A stretch of 64,000 bases of DNA from Siderastrea siderea (lineage: Eukaryota; Cnidaria; Anthozoa; Scleractinia; Rhizangiidae). This document shows, in pieces, positions 39,801 through 52,800 of this stretch (positions within the stretch are counted from its first letter, which is position 1; every line of letters begins with the position of its first letter). The position numbers and the translations under genes were made by a program. The stretch covers positions 62,386,899-62,450,898 of the forward strand of contig OZ034968.1 of the NCBI GenBank assembly GCA_964030785.1, in the 5' to 3' direction. The notes beneath the pieces were generated by a model. It saw only the letters and a list, made by a program, of their open reading frames with translations. It was not told the origin of the DNA and made no database searches.

Positions 39801-42800
39801 TTGGCTCCGACGCTTGCGAAGAGGCTTTTGTATTCCATCTCCATTTTCTCAGAGAACTGCGCCTTTGTTTCGTCTTGTTCAGCTTTCTTCGTCTTTCTTA
39901 TTTCCAGTCGTCCACCGAACTTCGCTGATTTGATGTAATGTGTTCCCCAACGCTGAATGAAGTTTTCTGTCAAAGAAACAGAGGAATGACACACCAAACA
40001 ATAGTATACCTCTCCATCGTATGAACTGGAGTCCCTTTTTATACTTTAAACATATTAATTCGTCGGTTATCCTGTGTCTTGAAGCAGGAGAAATCGTGAT
40101 TCTAAGTACCCTTTTGTCCTCTTTGTTTGGCTTGCTTATTGGATACCCAAGTTGGCGTTGTGTGCAAGAAAACCATGACAGACTATCATAGCTAGTTTGC
40201 ACCAGTCCCGCTTCTAGGCCAACTCCTATAATCTGTTATAATTACTGCTTTGTATAAACCGGAAGCAGATGAGGGTAACAAACCACTGTGGATTGACTTC
40301 TCGGTGGCAATTACCCTTCGCTTGGTCAAGCAAGGGTTTGTTTGGCTTTTTTTGTGCCAAAGTACACGGCTTTTTTCCTTTGTTTGTTTATTTCTCTTCT
40401 ATTTTGTTCGTTTTTTTTATTGTTTTATCTTGTTTGTTTGCTTATTGTTTTTTACTCTTTCTTATCTTTCATACCTTCAGCCACATAGTTTTCTTTTCTT
40501 TTTATTTAAACTAAGCTATTAGTACCTTATAATTTGCTTCAGCTTCATTTTGTTCCCTGTTCTCTGATTTGAAGTCACCCACCGAACCTTTCACATTTGA
40601 TGTAGTGTGTTTTCCACCGCTCAAAAGTTTTTGTCAAAAATATCAGCAAGTAAACAAGATTTGAAGTCCTTTTAATCAAGATAATTACCTTTTCTCTTGT
40701 GTTATTACACAGATGGCAAGTAAAATTAACTTTCAATCCTATAAAATGTAATGGGGTGTTTACCCTAGCAAAAAACCTATTCATGTTCTCCACACGCGAC
40801 ATCCTTTGCAGCAGAAGGTCTATAATTGGTTCTATCGTTAACATAAATGAGTTAGCCGTGAGCCTGTTAGTAAATGTAACGTTTTTCATGTCTTTTTTAA
40901 TATTTGTATAATACATGAATGGAAATACAGCATGTTTGTATACTACTACTTTTACTTACGATATTTCATCGGTGCTCCGGGATCAAAGTAGGAATTGGGA
41001 AGATTCATGAATTCCCGAAGAAAAGCCAAGCTTAGATCTTGAGGTTTTACTTCGTCCATAAAAATTTCATACCTGGTGAATAAAACAGGAAACAAGGATG
41101 AAAAAGAGAACACAGGTTCATACACATATTATAGGCACAGAAAGATCTTAGAATCAATCCATTGATGTTCTCGTAACAAAGAAATGCCAGGGAATATTAG
41201 AGAAGACTTAATTTCACACACAGGAAAAGCACAAACTGCCACTGAGCGTTCTTTTCATTTTGCGCTATCGAACGAATCTAGGCAAGAGTCTTGCAGCTAA
41301 TCCTTTTTATTACTTTTAATAAAAAAGAGAGTTGGTGTATCTTTCCACAGACCTCATATGCCTTGTCAAGTTTATTTTTCCGCCTAACACTTTTCATGAA
41401 GCTTGGGCCCTCAGCTCTCGTTAGAGCTGAGGAGTATCACAGCGAGTCATCAGGATACATGCGCGAAGATACCGGGTACTAGGTTGAAAAATCAAAGATA
41501 GTGTCTTGTTTTAATCCATCGCCCACATTTGTTTGCCTGAGGAAGTAACTAAAATATGTGCACGAATTCGAAACGTTGCCAAAGCTGAAAAACGAGGTGT
41601 AACAGATCTATCCTGTGGTGGAAAGTTTGAGTCAGATTATGACTGGACTTTAAAAGAGCAGATTTGAAAGCCAGTATAAATTGTCAGTGTTTTTAACATT
41701 TGTTGGATTCTAATTTTAACGGTATAAACAGCCAAAATTGTGAAGTTAAAATTGATTTAAATTATTCGTTGTCTCTTATTTTATTGTATGACAAAGCCTT
41801 TCATGGTGCATGTATTAGTGAGGAGTTATTAGTAAAGAGTTCATGTGAACAGCGTCAGGGTCACAAGAGGTTTTGCGAGCCACGTTTTTCTAAAGATGGA
41901 CTACCTGATTCAACAGGGCATGCCAGTGAGTCAGCTGAGAAATGCTGTTTAATGTGTATGAAATTAGAGCGTGCACATGCACAGTAGCCGAATGTGTAGG
42001 TGTTTCGCATGCTTATATCAAAGAAAATATAATCCTCACTTGTACACAAGCCTTTTATAGAATTTTTCACGTGTTAACTCACCTATCTACGTCCACATAC
42101 AGAACAGACAGAAATGTTTGGCTTGCTCCAGAGGAAGAGCTCCCATAAGCCTCTTTGACACCAGCGTAAAATCCAAACACGGAGCCAGAGACGCCTGCTT
42201 CTTGTTGTATATAAGTTCGATATTCCGAGCGACTCTCAAACGTCAACATGGAAGCGGAGGTATCGTAAACACCATGAACGTTCATTGTATCGGGCACGTC
42301 AAGGTCGTCATACCTACCAACATATATGTCATTAACGTTTTGCGTGTATCAGCGCGCGCGCTTTATAGTTTCTACAAACTGTAAGCAGGCTATTAACGGC
42401 AATACAGTGTACTAGCCACTATAGATAGCATTTACTTAGCACTCCCGACTTATTGGTTATCTTCGTATCGAAGATAGAAAAAATGGCACTTTTTTGTTGC
42501 ATTATTCCGCGTAACTGGCATTTTAAAAGGATATTATTATTCCAGTCAGATTCGTAATCCATTAACTTGCACTTCATATATACCTCTGTATTTATTGGCA
42601 TTATTTTTTCATAAGAATTGACACACCAAAACATGCAATCACATTAACCCTCCGACGTACAAGAAGTTTCATTAGCTGTACGCACGTTCCTTACACACAT
42701 TTTGACACAAGTTTGGTGAGGATAGGATGCTATGGTTACGAGATATAACGTCAACAGTAGTAGGTGGTCAAGCCATTTTTGAGCAAAAATGCATGTTTTT

Positions 42801-43790
42801 CACCTCCTTCCCGTGAAAAAAGCATAAAATGTGGACAAAAAGCAGCAAAGTGTTTAATTATGTCATACTCTTCTTGCCTAGCATCAAAAACTTTCTATTT
42901 CCACTGTTGTTTGATTATTTCTCATTCTAAGTAAAATCTAAGATGGCGGCCAAGATGGCCGGATGACCACACAGGCGCCCAGCAGCGCCACAACCCATAA
43001 TATATACACCATCTTGTAGAGCACATCACAGGCTATCTATCAAAAGTAAGATCGTTTTGACAAGATCCCGAGGGGCCAAGCCATCAACCCCACATTGTAC
43101 CACGGGTTGGGGGGATGCGTCTTTGCTCTACCTCTGAGGGTTAAGAAACAATTTTTTCGTCCAAAGTACTTGTGTTACCGGCAGTTAAAAGCACTCTAAG
43201 GTCTAAGGTCTGTCAACGTTACAAATTGTTTACATAAATACCGCCAGGAATTTGGCCGCCGTTGCAAAAACGTTTTACTCACGTTGCCTTGTTATTGCAG
43301 TTTCTTTGTACAATGCTCATTTTTCTTGATTCTGGACTGTATTTGCCTCGACCATCAAACCCAACTCCAAGAAATGCTGCTCCGTCAATCATGTTCTTTT
43401 TAAAGAGAGAACTTGCACAAGTTAAAAAGGCGTAAACATGGATGTGTTTACACCGAGCTATCAATGTGTATAGTTAGCCAAGTGACTATATTTGAATCAA
43501 AATAAATATATAGCGCAGATTCGCATACATACATGATCATGTCAGATGTGCATTACAACTCCTAAAGGGTGAAAGTGGAGTCGACAGCGCGTAAAGGCGC
43601 CCTTACCAACTGCTATTTGTGACCTCATGCTACCTATCCAACCCATGAATGAAATGAGCCAGACCACATTAACGGCACTAGCGTTTTAAATTATTACTGT
43701 TATTGTAAATATCATCATCATCGTCGTCAGCACCGTCGTCGTCGTTGTCGTCATCATCATCATCATCATCATCATCATCACCATTATTAC

Positions 43791-43833
<43 letters not shown>

Positions 43834-46800
43834 AGCGCCCTTATGAGGGCCTGACTTTGTGTTCCCCTGTATACAATCTTTAACTGTAAACAGCGCTAAT
43901 TTCAGTTTAAGTGCGAATACGAATATCATTTATTGCTTTGTTCTTACGAGGCAAATAGTTGAGGCAAACTTGGAGTTGTAACATGGATCACTTGGGGTGT
44001 AGTTTGTGCCATAGCAACCGTTCATCATTACGTATCCAAGGCCAGTGTTGGCAGGGTAAGTGAAAGGCACGTCACCATGTTCCTTCTCTGTTTCATCAAT
44101 ATTAGAGATCGACGCCCCCATGTGGTACCCGGGGGGTACGAACATATCCGGGGTACTCCAGCCTTTGTCTGGCATGATATCCAGTTTGATCTGCGACGAG
44201 TGGCAGCATTTTATGCGTTAGTATGTGCATTTTATCTATGAATTTGATCATTTTCACTTCTAGGGTCTTAGCAACTGATACTTACCAGTCTGCTTACCTA
44301 TATAAAACTTTCTCTTATGTTTGTTTTCACCCGTAGGTCACACGTTTACTTACATTGCGATTTATACAAACGCCACGCCCGGAAAAACCTGTGCGAGCAA
44401 GCGATGGCTCTGGCCATGCTTTGGTTCTACTTATGCTTGGTTAAGAAAGTGGCAGAATTTTTTTAATCTAATCAGAAAACGTTCAGTAATATAGCAGACC
44501 AAAAGCAATACAAATTCAATTTACTGCCGACATTTAATTGAAAACCCTTTATTATATTGGTATAACTGAATTAGCCGTATACAACATCCATGTGGACTAA
44601 CAGCCTTGTATCTCACTGCAGCAAGTTGCTGAAAGCCTTCATATTACACAGTTCTCCGCAAAATTCTTGAGTTTCCTCTTTGAGGAAACTGTACTTTATC
44701 AACGTTTCATCAGCATTTTGCATTATTACATGCCTCACCTTAGCTTTTTACTCCAAATTCAACCCAGTTTTTTTATTACATGCCTTCTAAAGAAGATAAA
44801 TATCCCTCAATTGGCTCCATGCATTTCTGCATTTCTCACGCTAAGACACTGGAGGACGTAACTTAAACATCATAATATAATCATTTCGCTAAAACGCCTG
44901 CTGATTTCTTTCCACATGCTCGCTGGCATTTTGAAAATCAGCAAAAATTGGTGCATAGTCCTTCCTCCCGTTCTTTTTCCTTCATGCAAGTCTTCTCTAT
45001 TTGTACTACCAGTGACAATGAATGCGAAAAAGCTGAAATTTCGCCACTCACCTCTTTAGCTAAGAACTTGGAAGCTTTTTCTTGAGCTTCGTCTACAATC
45101 TTAAGTTGTTTATCCACCAGCTTGTCCATCACTTCCAATCCTTTGTCGATAACAGCTTCCTGTACTTTGGGATTTTTTAGTACTGACATTGCTAGAGCGG
45201 GAAGCGCTCTTTTTTCTTCAGTTACAGTTTCGCCTATAAAAAATATACAGTGAAAGCTGAATCACAAAGGAAATCGTTCAACACCTTAGGGACGTGGCCC
45301 ATGGCTCTGTGCAGCCCCCGAAATGATTCCGACCCCAAAATGATCCCCGACCCCGAAATGATCCCCGTTGTTTTCCACGCTGACCCCAAAATGATCCCCA
45401 AGTAATTTTTGGAATGGCGTTCAAACCAAGGTATCGTGGAGTAATCAAAATAAACAAAATTAAAAAATTTTCAAGTATTTATTCACTTTAGATTATTTGC
45501 AATCTTCACTAGCATTTTTAAACTAATCGGGAAAAAATGATCAGTGTGTTAATCAAATATGGTGTAGTATATGTATCTTGAATTGTAACTGATAACAATG
45601 TTAAAAAAAGTATAAAGGACTCTTCTTTTTTAATTTTAACAAGAAATGAAGAGCAGTTTGTTGTTATTGACAAAATGAAACTAGAATATCACTCAGTAGA
45701 CGTTGCTTGATATGTGCTGAACTAAAGATGAAATGAATTACGAGCAATAGGTCACAACTGCACTGTTTTCAACTATTTTTTAAAGTAACAATGCAAAAGT
45801 TTTCAATATATGTAGCAAAATAGCATTTTGAACGGAACAGCTATGTAAAATTCTTCCTAATTTTAAGGAGGAAATTAACATTAACTTTACAGTGCCACAC
45901 TTACTGAAAGCACCACCAGTCCACCATGTAAAATTTATGGAAAAATTTTAGGAAGTATTGACACTCTTCATCTTGTGTGCAATCGTTACAAAGGTAATAG
46001 TCCTTGCTGTACCATGTATTGTGCCATTTTCACTGGCATAAACTCGTGCAGAGACACCCGAATTTTAGTTTGTTGCATTTTAGGCAGAATTCTCCTGTCC
46101 CTTTACCTTCGCAGCGATTATTTTTATTTCTATGGACGGGCCGCACAGTACGTCTGAAGGCTGATTTTCAATGTTATTGAACACAACTCCCGATCCATTT
46201 TCGGCTTTCGATTTTTATTGAAGACTAAAAATTTGTTAAGAATGATTTACAAAGGAAGCATTCGGAAAATATGAATAAAAAATGTCAACATCGTTCGAGT
46301 TCTGGTAGAAATTTTCTTCAATTTCAAGTACTGTATGCTATTCCGTTCCGATAATCACTTGGGGATCATTTGGGGGTCAGCGTGGAAAACATCGGGGATC
46401 ATTTCGGGGTTTGGGTTCATTTCAGGGTCGATTTGGGGATCATTTCGGGGTTGGGGATCATTTAGGGGTCGGGATCATTTTGGGGGCTGTACAGCTCTCA
46501 TAAGGGTTGCAAAATAATCCTGTGTTTTGTGGCAAGGGTCACAGATCAGAGTGCCACCATCCTTGTCAGTGGTGGGTACTCCCTTTTGGGATCATGAATG
46601 CACGAATCAGTGTCGCTTACCGTAGGTTATCCCCTTCTGACGAATACAAATGTGAGTTAGGGCCTGCTTACAAGGAGGAACTGTAACCCTTGTCCCTTGT
46701 GTATAGTTACCCTAACATCGAAACTTGTCCTGGTTTCACAAACAAACCTTTACAACTGTCAAGTTAAGTTTCAGTCAAGTGGTAAATGAAACTCGCAACG

Positions 46801-49800
46801 GAATATTATTTTAGCTCCAGAACTGATGCTATATAATATCAGCCTACAGAAGATAACAGTTCCATCTCCAAATCTACAAAAATTCGTAGACAGTCTTAAT
46901 TTCAGCGAGTAAATGAAATACTCGGCAAAGGCTTTCGGCGGCCAAATGGAAAACTTCACTAGACACCTTTTCGTTTAATTTAAAAAATATGTCACAGATT
47001 TACGGCGTTTCCTTAAAATATTTTAAACAAACTTATAACTAATAAGGCAGAGGCGTCAGCCGGAGCCTCAACTGGTAAGCTACTTAGAGACTAAACGTGT
47101 ATTTAGGATATGTTGTAGCTACATTTTAAAGTAAATCAGATTTCCTAGGGAGAAATTGCCTCCAGACTCCATGAAGTTGCTTAGGCTTACGCGATAAATC
47201 TTCCTTGTACAACCATTCGCTTTTTGTTAACCAAGCGCGAGGGCCGTACTGGGAGAATATTGTCTTCTGTACGGTCCGTACAAGAAAGACTGAGGGCGAC
47301 ATACTCCCCTTACTGCCCTGAAATAGTGAGAGTTAATAAGAAGTTTATTATATGGCTGTTTCTGACACCTTACTACTTGAAAAGTGAGCCGTGGCAGATT
47401 CGGATGATTGGAAAAATTTACCGGAAAGCGTTCAGTGTCAAATCAGCCAGCAGTTTTATTTCACGCCAAAAAAATTATAATGCACAAGAAAAAGTAAAAG
47501 CTTGAAAAAACCGTCTATTTTCATTTACCATCAAAATCATTCGCCACGCTGTTTCCCGCGCTTAACCAGCCGGGCATTAACATCGGGCATAATGCCTGTG
47601 GTCTTAATGGGAAAATCCAGCACTGGGTTAATCGACTTAATGGAATCACAGCCAGCACAGCGCGTGTTTTATATTAACAAGCTCTAGCCATATAATAAAA
47701 GTAAGTAAACACGATCATTACTGAGATTACCGGGATTACGCAGGCTAAGAAGAGCGTACATGCAGCAAGTAATATTGCTATCAAAATCGATTTATTTCTT
47801 GCGTTGGAGAAGTCCCTTGTCCAGCTGTTAGTGGAATTTCAGTAAGCCATGTGGTTCAGCAAACTAAATTACGAAGTGCGTTAATTTGCTAATGACAACA
47901 TTCACCTTCTGTGTTTTCGCTCTCTTCATCTTGAGATTTCTTCCCGGACTCTTCCTGTTCTTGCGATTGCTTTGTGTTGGTTATTTCTTCTTGGTTTTGG
48001 AATCCACTTGCATCTACGTTTTCTTCCTCGCCAGGCGGGAAGACAGATTCACCTTTTAAAGTAAGGAGTTATAATCACTTAAGAGCTTGTGCCTGAGAGA
48101 GTGGGGCAGGCCCCGAAATAGGGCCGGCCGATTTCATTCAAATTTGGCACACAAAGTTGCTATGAAAAGTTATGTAACATGCCGAAGTTTAAGTTTCCAG
48201 GACCTTATTTGGGCTGGGTTTTCTTATATCAGCCCCATGTTGGTCTCAGGAGGCTTATTTTTAGCTCGATTTTGGGCACTTTTCTGTTCCTCGCGTGCAA
48301 TCGTAGCACTAGTTACAGGAAATCAAAAGCCGTTCTTTGTTAGTTCAGTCCATAAGCTTGTTCAAAAATAGTTATATGCTTAATTTGAAGTTATGTCTCT
48401 TTCAGCCATATGAAGTGAAACCGGAAATGGCCTAAGTTTTATTTCTATTACAGCTGATGCCCAGTTTTGAAATCATAAATTTCTAAGAGAACTGTAAAAT
48501 GCAGTCCTAAGTTAATAACTATCAATAAGAAAATACTAAGGTTACGGCTTTTCTTTTTGCTTTCTAGACATACTCAAAAACGCTAATGAAGCCATTTCCG
48601 GTTGAATCCTTCTTTTTTACCCTGCCGTCAGGACGGGGTCTAGTAATACCCATTTTTTTTCCGTTGTTTTTTTTTTTTTTTTTTGGTGGTCAGTTGCCCC
48701 AGACCTCCGGTTTTCGCTCGGCCAAACAAATACGTCTTGCAGACGTTCGGTCAACATAAGTACTATCTTCAGTCGGTTAGCGTCGATTCGCCTAAATCTT
48801 CATGAAAAACGGTGTAGAAAATTACTAGTGATGCAATGGCATAAAACTCTCTTCGACGAGAGGTCAGAGATTCGATGTTGTTTATATTTTCGTTGGTTAC
48901 TCGACGCGAGTCAAATTCAACAGTGAAATGCAAGCATTTTTGACAGTTTTGCTTTGCTTCGCCAAAATTTTTGTTTACAAAGTTGCCAGGAATTTAATGG
49001 AGTTAACTTCTCTTCAACGAAAGCACGGACGAAGGTGCTAGCGAGCTTTGAAAGCCAACGATTCAAGCTAACATGAATTGGCCTTTTGATGCCGGAATAA
49101 CAAGAGTTGGCACGTAAACATCACGTCATTCAAGACAAAAGCCGATTCGTGGAATTTCCTTGCTTTCGCTAAAGCATTCATAGAATCATGGCCTAAAAGT
49201 AGACTTTTACGTTTCCTTTTCAGTAGATAACCGTTCCCTTTAGATTTTAGGATAATCTTTTCCTTATCAATCTATTTAAATTTCCGTGCCCTTCTTGTTT
49301 AGAATTAGGCTGAGATGTCAGTTCTTTAAAAAAAAAACGTGATGTAAGTGGGTCACGTTAGGGTTAAAACCATTTCGTCACGTTCTTCTTCGCTAGTGCC
49401 AGAACAGGTGGATGACCAAGGAATGAGGGATGGGATGGGTGTTCATACTATTTGGGATTCATGTTATCACAAGGGGAAGGGTGCAGTGAAGACGTGGCTG
49501 GGGGGGGGGGGGGGTGAAAGCGAACACGTCAAAGGTAAGATAAATCACCAACTTCAAAAATTTACACCATTTGGGCTCATATCTTGAATGACCGTGCTGT
49601 ATTTTGCACCCCGAGCGGAGAGGGAAAAACGGCGGGGTCCAATGCCCCTGGGGCTTTTCTTGTTTCATACCAACTGGCGTTTTTACAAAACACGCTGGAA
49701 ATAGGTATAATTACAGCACTAGTGCATTTATTGTGTCCATGTGATATGGCCAAAGCTGACTATTCAAACTTTCTTGCAATACTGACGACCTTAAGTTGAT

Positions 49801-52800
49801 TGCGCTACCTTCTATCAAATGTACCTTTTGGAAGGATGATGATATTTGTGGTGCAAGAGACAATTCCAAGCCGTGTGAGCCAGCCGTGAGTCTTCCTTTA
49901 ATAAGTTTGGACCGAGATGTAACCCACCTGCTGGTGAGAGTTGGTGCCGCAGGCAGTAAAACCACAGCATCGCACAGAGTGCAGCATTTCCCAGAATATA
50001 AGCTTATACTTAACCAAGCTGGAAGGTTTGGTGTAGAAAATGATGAGATGAGAAAGATTACAATTTGCCCGCGTCATCGACGAAAATTTACTCGTTTACG
50101 AGAGTTAAGTGGCCCTTGCCAACACCCGCTTCATAAAGGTGAAAAGACAAAATTAAAGAAACCCAAGAAAGTCACTGCCGACATTTCATACAGAATATAT
50201 CAGGAGACCATGATTGTTATGCCTATTGCATCCCGTGAGTATTCCTGTTCATGCGTGCTTTTTATAAGTGACCAAATGTTAAGAGGCTCTGACTGTAAAT
50301 ATCGAGAATCGGTGGACAAGCTCAACAAATCGAAAATCCTGATAACTTGCCAGAAGAACACTTTTGGGGTGCTATCTTCGAAAATATTACATAAACCTTC
50401 TGGAATTCTATTGTTTTCGAGAAATTGAGAAAAAACGGTTTTGCTTAATTAATTATGCAAAAATCAGGTTTAAAACTAAACAAATTGAATGCGCTTGCTT
50501 GTAAACAACTTGCAACGCCAGAAAACAATTTTAATTTTAAATGATAGCAATACTCTTCTACTTTCTATCAATGGGAATTGCATGGAGTTTTGCTTTATTT
50601 ATATGGTTTGGTGGTTCTTTGAAATAAAGCCATTTTGCGCACTTCGGAAAAAGGCAAAAATTGGTAAACTTTAGAGGCTTAAAATGGGTCTTGGTATGTC
50701 TAATATCGAATTGAAATAAACACCATGATAAAGTTTGGCCCTACTTCTATTATAATATGAAATAAAAAATCTGGGCAATTCAGGCTAGCGCTGACAAAAA
50801 CACAAATTCGCGAATCAGTGTTGCCAAAATTTGCATAATTTGGATAATAGAAAAAAAAACTGTAATAGAAGGACGACTTGAAATATGACAAATCGTTTAC
50901 CGTACCTATTTTCGGATGGTCTTTCTACTAGATGATGCATTCGCTGATATCTTCATTTATCTTTCTGAAGAACTACGAACAAATTTGGAAAATTGTTGGT
51001 GAAACTAGAGTGCAGTGGGTTATCATATCTTGTCAGATGTGTATACTCTGCAGCACCAATGGCCTTTCTTTGTTATTTGCAGTTTTTTGGGGGGAAAATA
51101 CCAATGTTCTCGAAAATCCAAACGGTTTCTTATAAAAATCATTAAAGTTGATATACGCGTATAAATTGAGAGCTCAGCCGGGCTGTGTAAAGTAAGGAAC
51201 ACAAAAGTGTGACTCAAAATAATCCAGTCACGCAACCGATCACTGCACGTTCATGCAAACGTGAAAATATTCTTCAATGAAAATCTTTTCCTCCAAAACC
51301 GTGAAAGAGTTCTCAGCGATCTTGCAAAGTAAAAACAAACAAACTGTGTATTGATATCTCTTAGATATACAGCAGCATTTAGAACTCGTAAATACCGATC
51401 CCGCTGCCAGAACGTCCGTGGTTATCCAAGAGTAATAATATTGATAGGAACAGCACAATTTGTGAGAAATACGTATAAATCATAATAATAATGATGCACT
51501 TTTGCTTCCTGGCCAAAATAGTGTCATTTCAAAAAGTCGCCCAAAATCTTAGTGGCCGTTTGAAAAGAGCGATTGAGTCACGTACACAACAACATACTAT
51601 TTCGCAGTTTTCTTCTCTCGAAGAGAAAGGTGTCATATCTGTCATATGTATACGAAACTAATTCTAGACTTGCCTGTCGCAATTTTCGTCCCAGTAGAAT
51701 ATCAGCTGCACATGACAGTATGCCCCAAACACAGCTGGGATGCGTACGGTATTCGCTGGAGAACTAGCCATGCATAAAACAGCGGCCAATGTAGGAGACC
51801 GCATTTAAAAACTGCCATAAGTAGAATGAAAAATTGACAAAAAAGATTCACGTGACACCGGTCACGCAACAGCTTGTGTAGAACTTTTAAAACTTTTTCT
51901 CCTTCTCTTTAGTTTTACGTAGAGATAGTATAAGCCCAAAACAATGCAAGAATAGATTGAAGGAATGTTTTAGTTCATTCTTTGTGTGTCTTCAGTAAAT
52001 AAAATCCTCTAAATTGAGCTCACCCAGACTACTACTTTTCATTTCATTCATTTTATTATGCAAATTTTGGCAACACTGGTTCGCGAATTTTTGTTTTTGT
52101 CAGCGCGAGCCTGAATTGCCTAGATTTTTTATTTCATATCATGATGGAAGTAGAGCCAAGCTTTATCACAGAGTTTATTTCAATTCGATATTAAACATAC
52201 CAAGACCGATTTTAAACCTCTGAAGTTTAATACCAATTTTTGCCTTTTTCCGAAGTGCGCAAAATGACTTTGTTTCAAAGAACCACCAAACCACAGAAAT
52301 GAAGCAAAACTCCATGCAAGTCCTATTGATAGAAAGTAGAAGAGTATTGCTATCATTTAAAATTAAAATTGTTTTCTGGCGTTGCAAATTGTTAAAAAGC
52401 AAGCGCTTTCAATTTGTTTAATTTTAAGCCCGATTATTGCGTAATAATTTAAGCAAAACCGTTTTTCCGAATTTCCCAAAAACAATAGAAATCTAGAAGG
52501 TTTAAGTAATATTTTCGAAGATAGCTCCCCAAAAGTGTTCTTCTGGCAAGTTATCAGGACTTTCGATTTTCCGAGCTTGTCCGCCGATTCTCGATATTTA
52601 CAGTCAGAGCCTCTTAATTACCGCTCCCTGTATGAAATGAACAACGCGTGGTACGAAATATAAAAATATTATGTTGAAGTGATGTATTGTCAAACTTATG
52701 CTGTTTTTTTTTGTTTCTTTTTCCTAACAAAGCTTTTTGCAAAGATTACTTTGATCAAAAGATACCTGAACTTTCATTAACTCCCAAAAGTGTAGCTGAG

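Noticed and set aside
40250..40522. Phe/Leu-rich ORFs resembling a membrane protein
   Set aside because: Caused by a T-rich stretch in intron 7; no ATG context or homology.
43678..43929. Asn/Asp-run ORF on the minus strand
   Set aside because: Translation of the ATT/ATC microsatellite.
49584..49799. Short ORF just before the orphan gene
   Set aside because: Different frame, no resemblance to the family; likely chance.
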